A stretch of 64,000 bases of DNA from Pseudacidovorax sp. NFM-22 (GCF_021401245.1 NZ_JACBFY010000013.1:22003-86002), one strand, 5' to 3'. Shown: positions 20,925 to 30,186, counted from the first letter of the stretch. Program-made: numbers and translations. Notes: generated by a model not told the origin, from the letters alone.

Positions 20925-21497
20925 ATGCTCGACACCGAACTCGCCCACCTCTGGAGCGTCCAGCCCGACTTTCCTGCGCAACTGCGCCGCTGGCACTGGT
21001 GCCGCGACGCCCATGCCGCGTTGCTGCTGGGCCGCGCCCGCGCCCTGGGGCCTGACGGCGTCGATGCGACGGTGGACCGCCCTGCCCTCGCGCAGGCCTT
21101 CTGGACCTGGGCGGCGCTGCTGGAGCAGGCCCAGCCGCTCGAAGCCCGCGATGCCGTGGACGTGGCCCACTTCGCCAGCGGTGCGTTGCTGTGGCAATGG
21201 CTGCGCCACCCGCCGCTGGTGCTGCCGCGTGCGACGCACGAGGCCGCGCAGGTGCGTGTGCTGACCGACGCGGCGCTGACGCTGCTGCAGGCCTGGCGTG
21301 TGGCGCGCGGCGCGGCGCCGCTGGACGCCGGACTGGAGGCGCGCGTGGCGCAGCACTGGGCCAGCTACCTGGAGAACGTGCGCGAAGACGCCAGGCAGGC
21401 CATCGCTTTCCTGGACCTGTTCAGTGGCGCCACGCCGGTCTGGCGCTATCCCACGCATCCGCAACTGCGGCCCGCCTTCGTCGCCGTGCCCGCCTGA
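20925..21497 (+). CDS. Hypothetical protein
   Basis: 190 residues of unknown function, divergent from gutM (171-bp gap). It is soluble, rich in Ala, Leu and Trp (LRRWHWCRDAHAALLLGRAR; FWTWAALLEQA), has no signal peptide, no membrane helix and no motif I recognise. The frame is compact and ends before the repeat region. It could be driven from the same intergenic region as the PTS operon, but nothing in it ties it to sugar metabolism. Confidence 0.6.
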   Translation: MLDTELAHLWSVQPDFPAQLRRWHWCRDAHAALLLGRARALGPDGVDATVDRPALAQAFWTWAALLEQAQPLEARDAVDVAHFASGALLWQWLRHPPLVLPRATHEAAQVRVLTDAALTLLQAWRVARGAAPLDAGLEARVAQHWASYLENVREDARQAIAFLDLFSGATPVWRYPTHPQLRPAFVAVPA

Positions 21498-21561
21498 ATG
21501 ACGCCGCTTCAGGGGCGGCGGTGCGATGCACGGGGCCCATTGGCGGCTTGCTTGACGAATG

Positions 21562-21741
21562 GGGCGCCAACCGGCAGGGAGGCCCAACGACTTGGGTGCC
21601 AACCGACGGGAAGGCTCGATGACAGGGGTGCTAACCGGCGGGGGGCTCGAACGACTGAGGCGCTAACAGGCGGGGAGGCTCAACGACTGGGGAGCTAACA
21701 GGCGGGGAGGCGCAACGACTGGGGTGCTAACCGGTGGAGGA
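21562..21741. repeat. Imperfect tandem repeat, ~32-bp unit, about 5.5 copies
   Basis: Units start near 21562, 21594, 21626, 21659, 21691 and 21723 (periods 32-33 bp). The core of each is 'gctaaccggcggggaggc' followed by 'tcaacgactgg', with point differences between copies. There are no unique spacers, so it is not CRISPR. The last, partial unit merges into the left arm of the inverted repeat. Confidence 0.75.
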
Positions 21742-21970
21742 CGCCGGCATGCGTGCTCCCGGTGCACGCTCGCGCTGTCCGGCTTGTTGCACAGCGCGGG
21801 TGCTCGCTCTCCACCGACGCGCCTGCCGCACTGCAAGGCGCCGCGAATGGCACCTCCGCACGCACACCGGCATCCTCCACCTCGACGTTGGGCGTGAACA
21901 GCCGGATCGGGTCGGGTGCCTTGGTACTTGCCGAGCGTCGCGCGGACGGCCTGAGGACCGGGAACCTTGG

Positions 21971-22010
21971 CTCCCCTCTCCCCTCGCGGGAGAGGGGCTG
22001 GGGGAGAGGG
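21971..22010. repeat. Dispersed GC-rich repeat, copy 1
   Basis: 'ctcccctctcccctcgcggg' continuing into 'agaggggctgggggagaggg'. This kind of element is widespread between genes in high-GC proteobacteria (recalled). It is itself a hairpin and forms an inverted pair with the copy at 22050. Confidence 0.7.
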
Positions 22011-22049
22011 GGTGCCTCACCAGGGACTTGCCGGTCGTTGACGCCGTCG

Positions 22050-22086
22050 CCCCCTCTCCCCAACCCTCTCCCGCAAGGGGAGAGGG
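22050..22086. repeat. Dispersed GC-rich repeat, copy 2 (inverted)
   Basis: 'cccctctccccaaccctctc' continuing into 'ccgcaaggggagaggg'. Reverse-complement relative of copy 1, 39 bp away, forming the inner stem of the large inverted repeat. Confidence 0.7.
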
Positions 22087-22350
22087 AGTCCATGCAGACG
22101 CGGCGTCACCACCTGGGGGTTCGCGCGCAGCGTCGAGGCGGAGGGTGCCGGTGTGCGTGCGGAGGTGCCATTCGCGGCGCCGTGCAGTGCGGCAAGCACG
22201 TCGGTGGAGAGCGAGCACCCGTCCCATGCAACAAGCCGGACAGCGCGAGCGTGCACCGGGAGCGCGCATGCCGGCGCCCTCTGCCGGGTTAGCGCCCACC
22301 CGCCCCGCGCCGCCCTCAAGCAGTCACCTGACCCGACACGACCCAACCTG

Positions 22351-22381
22351 AAGCCCAAGCCCAAGCCCAAGCCAAGCCAAG
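22351..22381. repeat. Short tandem repeat (aagccc)n
   Basis: Three and a half units of aagccc grading into aagcc units, just downstream of the E2 stop codon. Probably slippage-prone; no function seen. Confidence 0.6.
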
Positions 22382-22417
22382 ACCCAGCCACCAATGTCGA
22401 GGTGCTCTGACCAGCGC

Positions 22418-23725
22418 CTAAGCCTGCGCCGCCGACCCGACCGCACCGCACTGCAGCGCGGCCACCTGCCCCACCCACGCGCCGGCCTCGACCTGCGGCA
22501 GATGGCCCACGCCCGGCAGCAGGTGCAGGCCCACCGACGGCGGCAGGGCTTCGACCTGGGCCCAGGGCAGGATGCGGTCCTCGCGGCCCCACAACACATG
22601 CACCGGCACGTCGGCCTGCGCCAGCACCGCGTGCAGCGACGATGCAGGCCCGTCCGCCGGCAGCAGCCGTTCGGCCAGCGTCCGCAGCGCCTCGCGGCGG
22701 CCGGGCCGCTGCAACTGCTGCAAGGCGGTGGCGACGAAGGAGCCGGTGATCCAGCGGGCCTCGTGCACCAGCCGCCCCATCACGGCCTTGAGCATGGATT
22801 CGTCCTCGGCCTGCGTGAGCCCGTCGATGAACGCGGCATCGGCCCGGCCGCCCAGCCCCAGCGGCGCCAGCAGCGTGAGCGAACGCACCCGCACCGCCGC
22901 CTGCTGCAGCAGCGCCAGCGCCACGCCACCGCCGAGCGAATGGCCCAGCACATGGGCCGTCTCCACGCCCTCGTGGGTGAGCCGGTCCAGCACCTCGGCC
23001 GCCACGCCCGCCAGGTCCACGGATGCGGATTCGGGCGACTTGCCATGCGACGGCAGGTCCAGCGCCAGCACCGGCAACGTGGCCGGCAGGTGCGCCAGCA
23101 GCGGTCGCCAGGAGCCCAGGTCGGCACCGAAGCCATGGATCAGCACCAGCGGCGCGCCCTGCCCCGTGCGCAGCCACTGCAGGTGCAGGCCCGGCGCATC
23201 CGCCGGCGCACCGGCGCCGCCCAGCAGGTCGGCAGCGAGGATGCGGCCGTCGGGCCCGCTGCCGCGCACGGTGGCGAGGTCGATGCCACGCTGGCGCGCC
23301 AGGCTGCGGGCCAGGGGCGTGGCGCGCAGCAGGCCGCCTTCCGCCACAAGGGGCGCCGCGGCGGCGGCGGCGGCGGCGGCGATGGCCGCGGGCTGGGCGA
23401 TGGCCTGCGCCACCGGCTCGTCCGGCAGGGCCTCGGCATGGGCGTCGGGGGCGGCAACCGGGCCCGACTCCGCCGGCGGCGCCTCGCCCGCCGCCAGGAT
23501 CCAGCCCACGATCTCGCCCACCGGCATCGACACGCCGATCTCGCCGCGGATGCCGTGCATCGTGCCGTCGGCCGGTGCGTCGACTTCCATCGTGGCTTTG
23601 TCGGTCTCGATCTCGAACAGCACCTGGCCCTTGCGCACCGCGTCGCCGTCCTTGACATACCAATGGGCGATCTTGCCCTCGGCCATGTCCATGTCGACGC
23701 GCGGGAGGATGACTTCGGTGGCCAT
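22418..23725 (-). CDS. Lipoyl-domain E2 with alpha/beta-hydrolase fold (AcoC-like)
   Basis: 435 residues. The N-terminal lipoyl domain has its lipoylation site Lys43 in EIETDKATMEV. An Ala-rich linker leads to an E3-binding domain (ATPLARSLARQRGIDLATVRG, about 135-165). The C-terminus is an alpha/beta-hydrolase (LVLIHGFGADLGSW, nucleophile Ser263 in GHSLGG, late His in GVGHLPQVE) instead of the usual E2 acyltransferase. This layout is that of AcoC of acetoin dehydrogenase complexes. It receives an acetyl group from E1 and forms acetyl-CoA. Last gene of the operon; no E3 gene is present, so a housekeeping lipoamide dehydrogenase must serve. Confidence 0.92.
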   Translation of the reverse strand: MATEVILPRVDMDMAEGKIAHWYVKDGDAVRKGQVLFEIETDKATMEVDAPADGTMHGIRGEIGVSMPVGEIVGWILAAGEAPPAESGPVAAPDAHAEALPDEPVAQAIAQPAAIAAAAAAAAAPLVAEGGLLRATPLARSLARQRGIDLATVRGSGPDGRILAADLLGGAGAPADAPGLHLQWLRTGQGAPLVLIHGFGADLGSWRPLLAHLPATLPVLALDLPSHGKSPESASVDLAGVAAEVLDRLTHEGVETAHVLGHSLGGGVALALLQQAAVRVRSLTLLAPLGLGGRADAAFIDGLTQAEDESMLKAVMGRLVHEARWITGSFVATALQQLQRPGRREALRTLAERLLPADGPASSLHAVLAQADVPVHVLWGREDRILPWAQVEALPPSVGLHLLPGVGHLPQVEAGAWVGQVAALQCGAVGSAAQA

Positions 23726-23727
23726 GC

Positions 23728-24726
23728 TCAGCCCCTCGCGCGCACGCTGCGGCGCACCGCGGCCACGATGTCGGGCGTCTGCGGCACGGCCGCGCGCTCC
23801 AGCTGCGGGTTGTAGGGCAGCGGGCAGTCGGCCCCGCCCAGGCGGATGATGGGCGCGTCCAGCCGGTCGAAGGCGGCGCTCTCGGCGATGGCGGCCGACA
23901 CCTCGGCGCCGATGCCCAGCTCCTTGGTGCCTTCGTAGACGCAGACCAGGCGCGTGGTGCGGCTGACGCTGTCCACCAGCGTGGACAGGTCCAGCGGCCG
24001 CAGCGAGCGCAGGTCCACCACCTCGGCCGAGATGCCCTCGGCGGCCAGCTCGGCCGCGGCCTCCAGCGCCTTGTGCACCATGATCGCGTTGGCGGCGATG
24101 GTCACGTGCTCGCCGGCGCGGCGGATGCGCGCCTCGTGCAGCGGCTCGGTGTAGTAGCCCTCGGGCACCGGGCCCTTCATCTTGTAGAGCAGCTTGTGCT
24201 CGTAGAACATGACCGGGTCCGGGTCCTCGATGGCGGCCAGCAGCATGCCCTTGGCGTCGTGCGGCGTGGAGGGCTGCACCACCTTCAGGCCGGGCACGTG
24301 CGCCAGCCAGGCCTCCAGGCTCTGGCTGTGCTGCGCGGCGGCGCCGGTGCCCGAGCCACTCGGAAAGCGCATCACCAGCGGCACCGAGGCCTTGCCGCCC
24401 AGCATGTAGCGGATCTTCGCGGCCTGGTTGACGATCTGCTCCATGGCCAGCGTGGCGAAGTCCGAGAACTGGAATTCGTACACCGGCCGCTGCCCCATGA
24501 GCGCGGCGCCCACGGCCACGCCGGCGCCGGCCAGCTCGGAGATGGGCGTGTCCATCACGCGCGACTCGCCGAAGCGATGCACCAGATCGCCCGTGACCTG
24601 GAAGGCGCCGCCATAGACGCCGATGTCCTCGCCCATCAGGAACACGCGCGGGTCGCGCTCCATGGCGATGGCCAGCGCCTCCTGGATGGCCTGCGCGTAG
24701 CTCAGCTCGCGGCTCTCAACGGACAT
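23728..24726 (-). CDS. Thiamine-diphosphate dehydrogenase E1 component, beta subunit (AcoB-like)
   Basis: 332 residues, typical of E1-beta: [32 protein letters not shown] at the start, [25 protein letters not shown]-like region [22 protein letters not shown], and a transketolase C-domain ([18 protein letters not shown]). It pairs with the alpha subunit to bind ThDP and cleave a 2-oxo or alpha-hydroxyketone substrate. It overlaps the alpha gene by 11 bp and is 2 bp from the E2 gene. AcoB and pyruvate dehydrogenase E1-beta look alike; the AcoC-type E2 favours an acetoin-like ketone over pyruvate. Confidence 0.92.
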   Translation of the reverse strand: MSVESRELSYAQAIQEALAIAMERDPRVFLMGEDIGVYGGAFQVTGDLVHRFGESRVMDTPISELAGAGVAVGAALMGQRPVYEFQFSDFATLAMEQIVNQAAKIRYMLGGKASVPLVMRFPSGSGTGAAAQHSQSLEAWLAHVPGLKVVQPSTPHDAKGMLLAAIEDPDPVMFYEHKLLYKMKGPVPEGYYTEPLHEARIRRAGEHVTIAANAIMVHKALEAAAELAAEGISAEVVDLRSLRPLDLSTLVDSVSRTTRLVCVYEGTKELGIGAEVSAAIAESAAFDRLDAPIIRLGGADCPLPYNPQLERAAVPQTPDIVAAVRRSVRARG

Positions 24727-25765
24727 GGGCGGCCTCCTTGGGCGAGCGCGTGTAGACGAAGTCGGTGACGGATGCGGCGTCGGGGGCCGGGCTGTTCTTG
24801 GCGTACTCCACCGCCTCGGCGATCTCGCGCGCCACGTCGTCGACGAGGGCCGACACCTGCTCGGGCGTGATCAGGCCGCAGGACTGCAGCGCCTGCTCGT
24901 AGCGGCCGATGGGGTCGCGCGCGATCCAGGACTCGATCTCCTCCTTGGTGCGGTAGCGGTTGCGGTCGCTCTTGGAATGGCCGCGGTGGCGGTAGGTCAG
25001 GCACTCCAGCAGCGTGGGGCCCTGGCCGCTGCGGGCGCGCTCCACCGCCTCGATGGCGGCCTCGGCGACGGCGGCGAATTCATTGCCGTCCACCGTCACG
25101 CCGGGGAAGTCGTAGGCCTGCGCGCGCTGGGCGATGCGGCGCACGGCCGTGGAGCGCTCGGTGGAGGTGGACATGCCGTACTGGTTGTTCTCGCACACGA
25201 ACACCACCGGCAGCTTCCACACGGCGGCCATGTTCAGGCTCTCGTGGAAGGCGCCTTCGTTGTTGGCGCCATCGCCGAAGAAGCACACGGCCACGTTGGG
25301 CTTGCCCTGCTGGCGCAGCGCCAGGGCCGCGCCCACCGCGATGGGCAGGCCGCCGCCCACGATGCCGTTGGCGCCCAGGTTGCCGCTGGCCACATCGGCG
25401 ATGTGCATGGAGCCGCCGCGGCCGCGGCAGTAGCCGGTGTCCTTGCCAAAGAACTCGGCGAACATGAACTTCGGGTCCGCGCCCTTGGCGATGCAGTGGC
25501 CGTGGCCGCGGTGGGTGGAGGTGATCACGTCGCCCTCGCGCAGCGCGGCGCCGACACCGGTGGCGCTGACCTCCTGGCCGATGGACAGGTGCATGGTGCC
25601 GTGCACCAGGCCGCGCATGTAGGCCTGCTCGGCGCCTTCCTCGAACTGGCGGATCAGGTGCATCTGCCGCAGGAAGCCGTGCAGCTGCTCGACGCTGAAG
25701 CGCTCGAACACGCGCGGCACGCCCTCGGCACCGACGGCGCCGCCCTGGACGGAAGGCGTCGTCAT
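24716..25765 (-). CDS. Thiamine-diphosphate dehydrogenase E1 component, alpha subunit (AcoA-like)
   Basis: 349 residues. The ThDP motif runs from GDG (164-166) to NN (193-194), followed by [19 protein letters not shown] (84-90) and the phosphorylation-loop-like [20 protein letters not shown] are also typical. The ATG at 25763-25765 overlaps the DRL stop as ATGA, so the dehydrogenase complex is translationally coupled to the DRL-family enzyme. The frame is open upstream but only out of phase with DRL. Enzymes of this type attack a carbonyl next to a methyl group, leaving hydroxyethyl-ThDP. Confidence 0.92.
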   Translation of the reverse strand: MTTPSVQGGAVGAEGVPRVFERFSVEQLHGFLRQMHLIRQFEEGAEQAYMRGLVHGTMHLSIGQEVSATGVGAALREGDVITSTHRGHGHCIAKGADPKFMFAEFFGKDTGYCRGRGGSMHIADVASGNLGANGIVGGGLPIAVGAALALRQQGKPNVAVCFFGDGANNEGAFHESLNMAAVWKLPVVFVCENNQYGMSTSTERSTAVRRIAQRAQAYDFPGVTVDGNEFAAVAEAAIEAVERARSGQGPTLLECLTYRHRGHSKSDRNRYRTKEEIESWIARDPIGRYEQALQSCGLITPEQVSALVDDVAREIAEAVEYAKNSPAPDAASVTDFVYTRSPKEAAHVR

Positions 25766-27093
25766 GCTGCGAGCTCCAGTTCGCCGTACACCAGGCGGTC
25801 CTGGCGGCGGCGGAACTCGACGATGCGCGAACTCTGGTCGACGGCCACATTGGCCGAGGTCAGCAGCTCGCCCTTGCGGATCGGCTGCGTGACCTTGCCG
25901 CGTTCCAGCAGGCCGCAGGGCACGGCGCGCTGGCGGCGGGCGTCCTCGGCCGTCATGGCCCAGGCGCGGTAGGTGTACTCGCCGATGGCGTCCAGCGTGT
26001 CGCCGGGGCGCAGGTCGCGCTTGGCCACGGCGCACACCTCGGCCGTGGGCCGGGCGATGGGCGCCATGTCGGCGCGGTTGTAGAGCACGGCGCGCACGCA
26101 GGTCAGCGGCACTTCCAGGCTGCACAGGTGGTAGGGCCGGTAGAAGGTGTAGTACGGGCCCTTGCCGAGCTTGAGGTAGTCCATGCGCTCGCGCAGGCGC
26201 GGGTGCGCCATCTCGGCCACCACGAACACGCCCGGGGCCACGCCCTTGCCGATGGTGTAGTCGACCACGCCCTTGCGGCCGAGCACGCCGCCGTCCTCGC
26301 GCGGGACCAGCACCTGGCTCAGCTCCTCCAGCGAGCAGGACGGGCCGTGCATGCCGGGCACGTCGGGCACCAGGCCGGTGGCGTTGGCGATGGCGGACAT
26401 TTCCACCGCCGTCTTGGAGCCGTCCACGAACTCCACCAGCATGCGCGGGTTGAGGTTCTTGGAATGCGCCTCGGCCGCGTAGTCGTCGGGCGTGGCGTCG
26501 ATGTTGAGCGGGTTGTTCTTGCCCTTGCCGGCGGCGATGACCGGGTAGCCCAGGGCCGAGACGAACTGGATCAGCTCGATGGTGGAGCTGGGCTCATCGC
26601 CAGCGCCCAGCGAATAGATCACGCCCAGGCGGTCGGCCTCGTGCTTGAGGTAGGCGCCGATGGTGACGTCGGCCTCGACGTTCATCATGACCAGGTGCTT
26701 GCCGTGCTCCATGGCGGTCAGGCCGATCTCGGCGCCCACCGCGGGCTTGCCGGTGGCGTCCACCACCACGTCGATCAGGCCGCTGCGGCAGACCAGCTGC
26801 GCATCGGGCGTGACGGCCACGCGGCCGGCCTCGACGGCGCGGTCGAAGTCGCTCTGCGTCTCCACCACGCGATGGGCGTCGCCGCCGTGGCCGGCCTCCT
26901 GCAGCGCGCGCAGGGCGGCGGGCACGTGGATGTCGGCAATGGCCGCCACCACCACGCCGCGCATCTGCAGCACCTGCGTGACGATGTCCCCGCCCATCAT
27001 TCCCGAGCCGATCAGGCCGATGCGGATGGGCTTGCCCGTCAGGGCACGGGTTTCGAGATCGGCCGCCAGGCCGCTGGGAATGAATCCGCTCAA
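25762..27093 (-). CDS. SAF-domain NAD(P)-dependent oxidoreductase, DXR-like (DRL/DXR-II) family
   Basis: 443 residues. A Rossmann fold starts at [20 protein letters not shown] (Gly26-x-x-Gly29-x-Gly31). Strong family marks follow: [58 protein letters not shown] and [20 protein letters not shown]. An SAF-like C-domain lies around 360-430. From memory this closely resembles the Brucella abortus DXR-like enzyme, which converts 1-deoxyxylulose 5-phosphate to 2-C-methylerythritol 4-phosphate. The start is TTG at 27091-27093, fixed by an AGGAGA site 6 bp upstream. As first gene of an operon with an acetoin-dehydrogenase-like complex, a catabolic, reverse role is inferred. Other polyol phosphates are possible substrates. 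Confidence 0.85.
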   Translation of the reverse strand: MSGFIPSGLAADLETRALTGKPIRIGLIGSGMMGGDIVTQVLQMRGVVVAAIADIHVPAALRALQEAGHGGDAHRVVETQSDFDRAVEAGRVAVTPDAQLVCRSGLIDVVVDATGKPAVGAEIGLTAMEHGKHLVMMNVEADVTIGAYLKHEADRLGVIYSLGAGDEPSSTIELIQFVSALGYPVIAAGKGKNNPLNIDATPDDYAAEAHSKNLNPRMLVEFVDGSKTAVEMSAIANATGLVPDVPGMHGPSCSLEELSQVLVPREDGGVLGRKGVVDYTIGKGVAPGVFVVAEMAHPRLRERMDYLKLGKGPYYTFYRPYHLCSLEVPLTCVRAVLYNRADMAPIARPTAEVCAVAKRDLRPGDTLDAIGEYTYRAWAMTAEDARRQRAVPCGLLERGKVTQPIRKGELLTSANVAVDQSSRIVEFRRRQDRLVYGELELAA

Positions 27094-27145
27094 GGGAGTC
27101 TCCTGAAAGTGTGGGGGGAGGAGGACCGGCTCGGCCCATGACTGA

Positions 27146-27176
27146 ACATTTGATTTTTATTTTGTCATTATGTTCA
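27146..27176 (-). promoter_or_regulatory. Shared operator motif upstream of the DRL operon (probable SorC-family site)
   Basis: ACATTTG-N11-GTCA-N-TATGTTCA, the same elements and spacing as at 20836. Here the ends form a perfect inverted pair TGAACAT-N20-ATGTTCA (27143-27176). It ends about 50 bp upstream of the TTG start in a locally AT-rich stretch, as expected for a promoter region. Confidence 0.7.
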
Positions 27177-27231
27177 TCACACAGCAAGACCGGGCGGCGC
27201 GGACCACGGATCGGGGAAACCCGGAGGCAGC

Positions 27232-27263
27232 AAAAAGCCCCGCGTCGCGGTGCGAGGCGGGGC
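27232..27263 (-). terminator. Intrinsic terminator of the SorC-family gene
   Basis: On the minus strand GCCCCGCC and GCGGGGC flank a short loop and are followed by TTTTT. It lies 44 bp past the regulator's stop and before the DRL promoter, so regulator and operon are separate transcription units. Confidence 0.8.
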
Positions 27264-27306
27264 CTGGGGGCGCGCCGGAAGGCGCGCGGCATCGGCGTGG
27301 GGAGGG

Positions 27307-28347
27307 TCAGCCTTCCTGGTCGATCTCCAGCATGCGGGCGGCGGCATGCTCGTCGGTGATCAGCACCGTGGGCTTGAACAGGCGCATGGTGGCGTGCAGC
27401 GCCCGTGCCTTGCCGACACCGCCGGAGGCCACGATGCGCTGCGGCACCTGGCGGATGGTGTCGGGCGGGATGGCCATCACGCACTCGTGGATGGGGTGGT
27501 CGATCAGCTGGCCGCGCGCGTCGTAGAAGTGGAACAGCGACTCGCCCACCGCCCCCAGGCGCAGCATCGAGCGGCGCACCTCGTCAGAAAGGTAGCCGTC
27601 GCGGAAGGCGGTGGCCGTCGGCGCCAGGTCGCCCACGCTCAGCAGTACGGCGTCGAGCTCCCTGGCCTTGTCGAAGACCTCGCCCAGGCCGCAGCCCTCG
27701 ATCAGCATGCGGCGCGAGGCCGGGCTGTCCACCAGCGCCGGCGCATTCATCTGCAGGCATTCGGCCTGGAACAGGCTGGAGAAGCGCCAGGCGAATTCCG
27801 AGGGGTTGTAGCGCTTGATCTTGGTGATGCCGCCCAGCATCGAGACCACCGACAGGTCGGGCACCGGCGTCGTGCGGATGTAGCGCAGCGATTCGAGCAG
27901 CGTGCGGCCCCAGCCCAGGCCCAGCTTCATGCCCGGGCGCACCAGCTCCGACATGTACTGGCCGGTGGCCGCGCTCACGGCCAGGGCGGCGTCGGCCTCG
28001 GGGCTGGACAGCGGCGCCACCACCGCCTCGGCCAGGCCGAAGCGCCGCTCCAGCGCCCGCTCGAGGTTGACGCATTCGGGCACGCCGCTCTCGATGGTGA
28101 ACTTGACCTCGTGCCGCTCCAGTGCGTCGTTGAGCAGGCGCACGACGGTCACCCGGCCCAGGCCCAGGCGCTGGGCGATGTCGTTCTGGGTCATGTCCTC
28201 GATGTAGTACATCCAGGCGGCGCGCAGACGCATGCGCCGGTTGCGGGCATTGGCGGTGACCTTGTCGGCGCCACCGTCCTGCGCCGCCGCTTCATCCGTC
28301 GACGTGGCTTTACGGTTCAATGGAGGGACCTCTTGCTTGGCGGACAC
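27307..28347 (-). CDS. SorC-family sugar-binding transcriptional regulator
   Basis: About 346 residues. The helix-turn-helix is YYIEDMTQNDIAQRLGLGRV and continues TVVRLLNDALERHEV. The effector domain is SorC-type (NagB-like): GLGWGRTLLESLRYI, GGITKIKRYNPSEFAWRFSS, LSVGDLAPTATAFRDGYL and GVGKARALHATM. Such regulators respond to phosphorylated sugars or polyols. The GTG at 28345 gives the full open frame but has no good ribosome site; a TTG at 28318-28320 with a GAGG site is an alternative. It probably controls both the DRL operon and the PTS operon through the shared motif. Confidence 0.9.
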   Translation of the reverse strand: MSAKQEVPPLNRKATSTDEAAAQDGGADKVTANARNRRMRLRAAWMYYIEDMTQNDIAQRLGLGRVTVVRLLNDALERHEVKFTIESGVPECVNLERALERRFGLAEAVVAPLSSPEADAALAVSAATGQYMSELVRPGMKLGLGWGRTLLESLRYIRTTPVPDLSVVSMLGGITKIKRYNPSEFAWRFSSLFQAECLQMNAPALVDSPASRRMLIEGCGLGEVFDKARELDAVLLSVGDLAPTATAFRDGYLSDEVRRSMLRLGAVGESLFHFYDARGQLIDHPIHECVMAIPPDTIRQVPQRIVASGGVGKARALHATMRLFKPTVLITDEHAAARMLEIDQEG

Positions 28348-28404
28348 CCCTTGCGTCCAGCCGGTATGCTACCCCCTGTACATAGTGCCTTGCCGGAGTC
28401 GCAA

Positions 28405-29211
28405 ATGTCTCGCAAACCCCAGGATGCCGCTGCCGCCAGTCCGGACAAGGCGCTGGCGCTCAAGGACGGCCTGCGCGAAGTGCGCTTCAACGTGAAGCAG
28501 GGCGTGCGCAAGCTGACCGAGGCGGTGGACGCCATGGCCTCGGCGCGCGACCTGCCGGCGCCCGGTCCGCTTGCCATGCTGGGCGAGCCCCTGGGCTTGG
28601 CCCTGCGCACCACCGCCTCGCTGCTGAGCAACGTGGACCACGCGGCCGTCAGCCTGCTGGCCGACGATGCGCCGCTGCGCGCCATGCAGGCGCCGCCCCT
28701 GCCCACGGCCCGCTATTTCGGCGGCAGCGCCGAGCCTGCGTTGTCGCTGCATGCCTTCACGGTGGACCACGGCTGGCGGCAGCGCCACTGGCTGAAGCGC
28801 TCGGGCCACGACCGCGTGTTCGTGCACGAAGCGGCGATCGAAGCCGCCGGCCTGCAGGCGCGGGACGACCTGGCCGCCGGCGGCGAGGGCGCCACGGCCT
28901 CGCAGGTGTTGGCCACGGTGGCGGCCGCCATGGTGGCGCAGGGCGCGCTGAGCGGGCCGATCATTCCCGCAGGCGAATGCGGCGACGACCTGCAGCGCCT
29001 GACGGCGCGCGGCGCCATCGTCGCCATGCTCGTCGGGGAAACCTACCCGCTGACCCCGGCGCAGGACCCGGCCCGGCGCTACCGTGACGCGCTGGACATG
29101 GCCGACGACATCATGCGGGCCCAGGAGGAGGCATGGCTGCAGGCGCTCCGGTCCGACGATGCCGTCGGCGCACTCACCCGTTGGTTCGGCTTCGTGGCCC
29201 GGCATCTCTGA
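28405..29211 (+). CDS. Hypothetical protein
   Basis: 268 residues, divergent from the SorC gene (57-bp gap). The ATG at 28405 is preferred; the open frame upstream runs antisense to the regulator. It has a basic N-terminus (MSRKPQDAAAASPDKALALK), a central Ala-rich helical part and a Trp-containing C-terminus (WLQALRSDDAVGALTRWFGF). No signal peptide, membrane segment or motif I recognise. Its promoter region is shared with the regulator, so a link to the regulon is possible but unsupported otherwise. Confidence 0.65.
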   Translation: MSRKPQDAAAASPDKALALKDGLREVRFNVKQGVRKLTEAVDAMASARDLPAPGPLAMLGEPLGLALRTTASLLSNVDHAAVSLLADDAPLRAMQAPPLPTARYFGGSAEPALSLHAFTVDHGWRQRHWLKRSGHDRVFVHEAAIEAAGLQARDDLAAGGEGATASQVLATVAAAMVAQGALSGPIIPAGECGDDLQRLTARGAIVAMLVGETYPLTPAQDPARRYRDALDMADDIMRAQEEAWLQALRSDDAVGALTRWFGFVARHL

Positions 29212-29393
29212 CGCGGCGCCGGGCGCCACCACGCCTGCATGCGCGGTCTGGATTTCCCCCGACCAGTACAGGTTGTCGCGCCGGCTTCAAGAAAGCGGTC
29301 TAAGCTCCCGCTGCGCTTCATCATTCAACCCGGCCGACACGGCGCCCGACGCCCGTGCAAAGGCCCATTCCGTCATGAGGAGCTGATCCATCC

Positions 29394-30104
29394 ATGTCGA
29401 CCTCGCCGTCGCCATCCAAACTTTCGCGCACCGAGCGCGCCGCGCGCAATGTCCGCGCGGCCCGTGCCGCCCTCTCCCGTGCCTCGCGCCGCGCCGTGAT
29501 GACGGCCGCCATGGCCCTGGGCGCCAGCCTGCTGATCAATGCCCAGGCGCATGCCGCCCCGACCGTGGGCCAGAAGGCGCCCGACTTCGTCGCCGTGGAC
29601 ACCAACGGCCAGCGCCACCAGCTGTCCGACTTCGCCGGCAAGTACGTGGTGCTGGAATGGACCAACCCCGGCTGCCCCTTCGTGCGCAAGCACTACGGCA
29701 GCGGGAACATGCCCGCCACGCAGAAGGCCGCCACCGCGCGGGGCGCGGTCTGGCTGGCCATCAACTCCACCGAGCGCGCCGCCAGCGACTACCTGCCGCC
29801 GGCCGAACTGGCCGCGTGGATGAAGGCCCAGTCGGGCGCCCCCACCGCCGTGCTCATGGACGAGGACGGCATCGTGGGCCAGGCCTACGGCGCGCGCACC
29901 ACGCCGCACATCTTCATCATCGATCCCCAGGGCGTGCTGGTGTACGCCGGCGGCATCGACAGCATCGCCTCGGCGCGGCCCGACGACATCAAGGCCGCGA
30001 CCAACTACGTGAACCAGGCGTTGGCCGATGCCTTCGGCGGCCGCCCGATCTCGGTGGCGAGCACCAAGCCCTACGGTTGCTCGATCAAGTACCGCACGGG
30101 CTGA
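29394..30104 (+). CDS. Thioredoxin-fold (AhpC/TSA-like redoxin) exported protein
   Basis: 236 residues. A long basic leader precedes a hydrophobic stretch ([20 protein letters not shown]) that looks like a signal peptide ending AHA, so it is probably periplasmic. The redoxin domain has [20 protein letters not shown], an active-site region [13 protein letters not shown] with a single cysteine, and [20 protein letters not shown] with the cis-proline. One cysteine instead of CxxC suggests a peroxiredoxin-like or disulfide-partner role rather than a thiol oxidase. A GAGGAG site lies about 10 bp before the ATG. An internal ATG nearer the hydrophobic part is an alternative start. Confidence 0.88.
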   Translation: MSTSPSPSKLSRTERAARNVRAARAALSRASRRAVMTAAMALGASLLINAQAHAAPTVGQKAPDFVAVDTNGQRHQLSDFAGKYVVLEWTNPGCPFVRKHYGSGNMPATQKAATARGAVWLAINSTERAASDYLPPAELAAWMKAQSGAPTAVLMDEDGIVGQAYGARTTPHIFIIDPQGVLVYAGGIDSIASARPDDIKAATNYVNQALADAFGGRPISVASTKPYGCSIKYRTG

Positions 30105-30186
30105 GCGAGGCCGGCGGCGTCGGGGCGCCAGCCACCGCCGCCGCCAAGTCCGTCACGCACACGGGCCCCGCTGCGACAATCCGGCG

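Larger units (their letters stand above)
21722..22294. repeat. Large imperfect inverted repeat
   Basis: The left arm (about 21722-21899) and right arm (about 22124-22294) are reverse complements over ~170 bp with scattered mismatches. For example 'ggtgcacgctcgcgctgtcc' at 21761 is mirrored near 22240. A second, smaller inverted pair sits in the middle (21971-22010 and 22050-22086). The element lies between the 3' ends of convergent genes (the unknown gene and the E2 gene) and as RNA would form a long hairpin on either strand, so it may act as a bidirectional terminator. Confidence 0.75.

Noticed and set aside
21562..21741. CRISPR array
   Set aside because: The 32-bp units are contiguous without unique spacers, and no cas genes are present.
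21734..22351. Protein genes inside the inverted repeat
   Set aside because: Open frames on both strands give nearly the same Arg/His-rich peptide because the arms are reverse complements; there is no ribosome site or domain.
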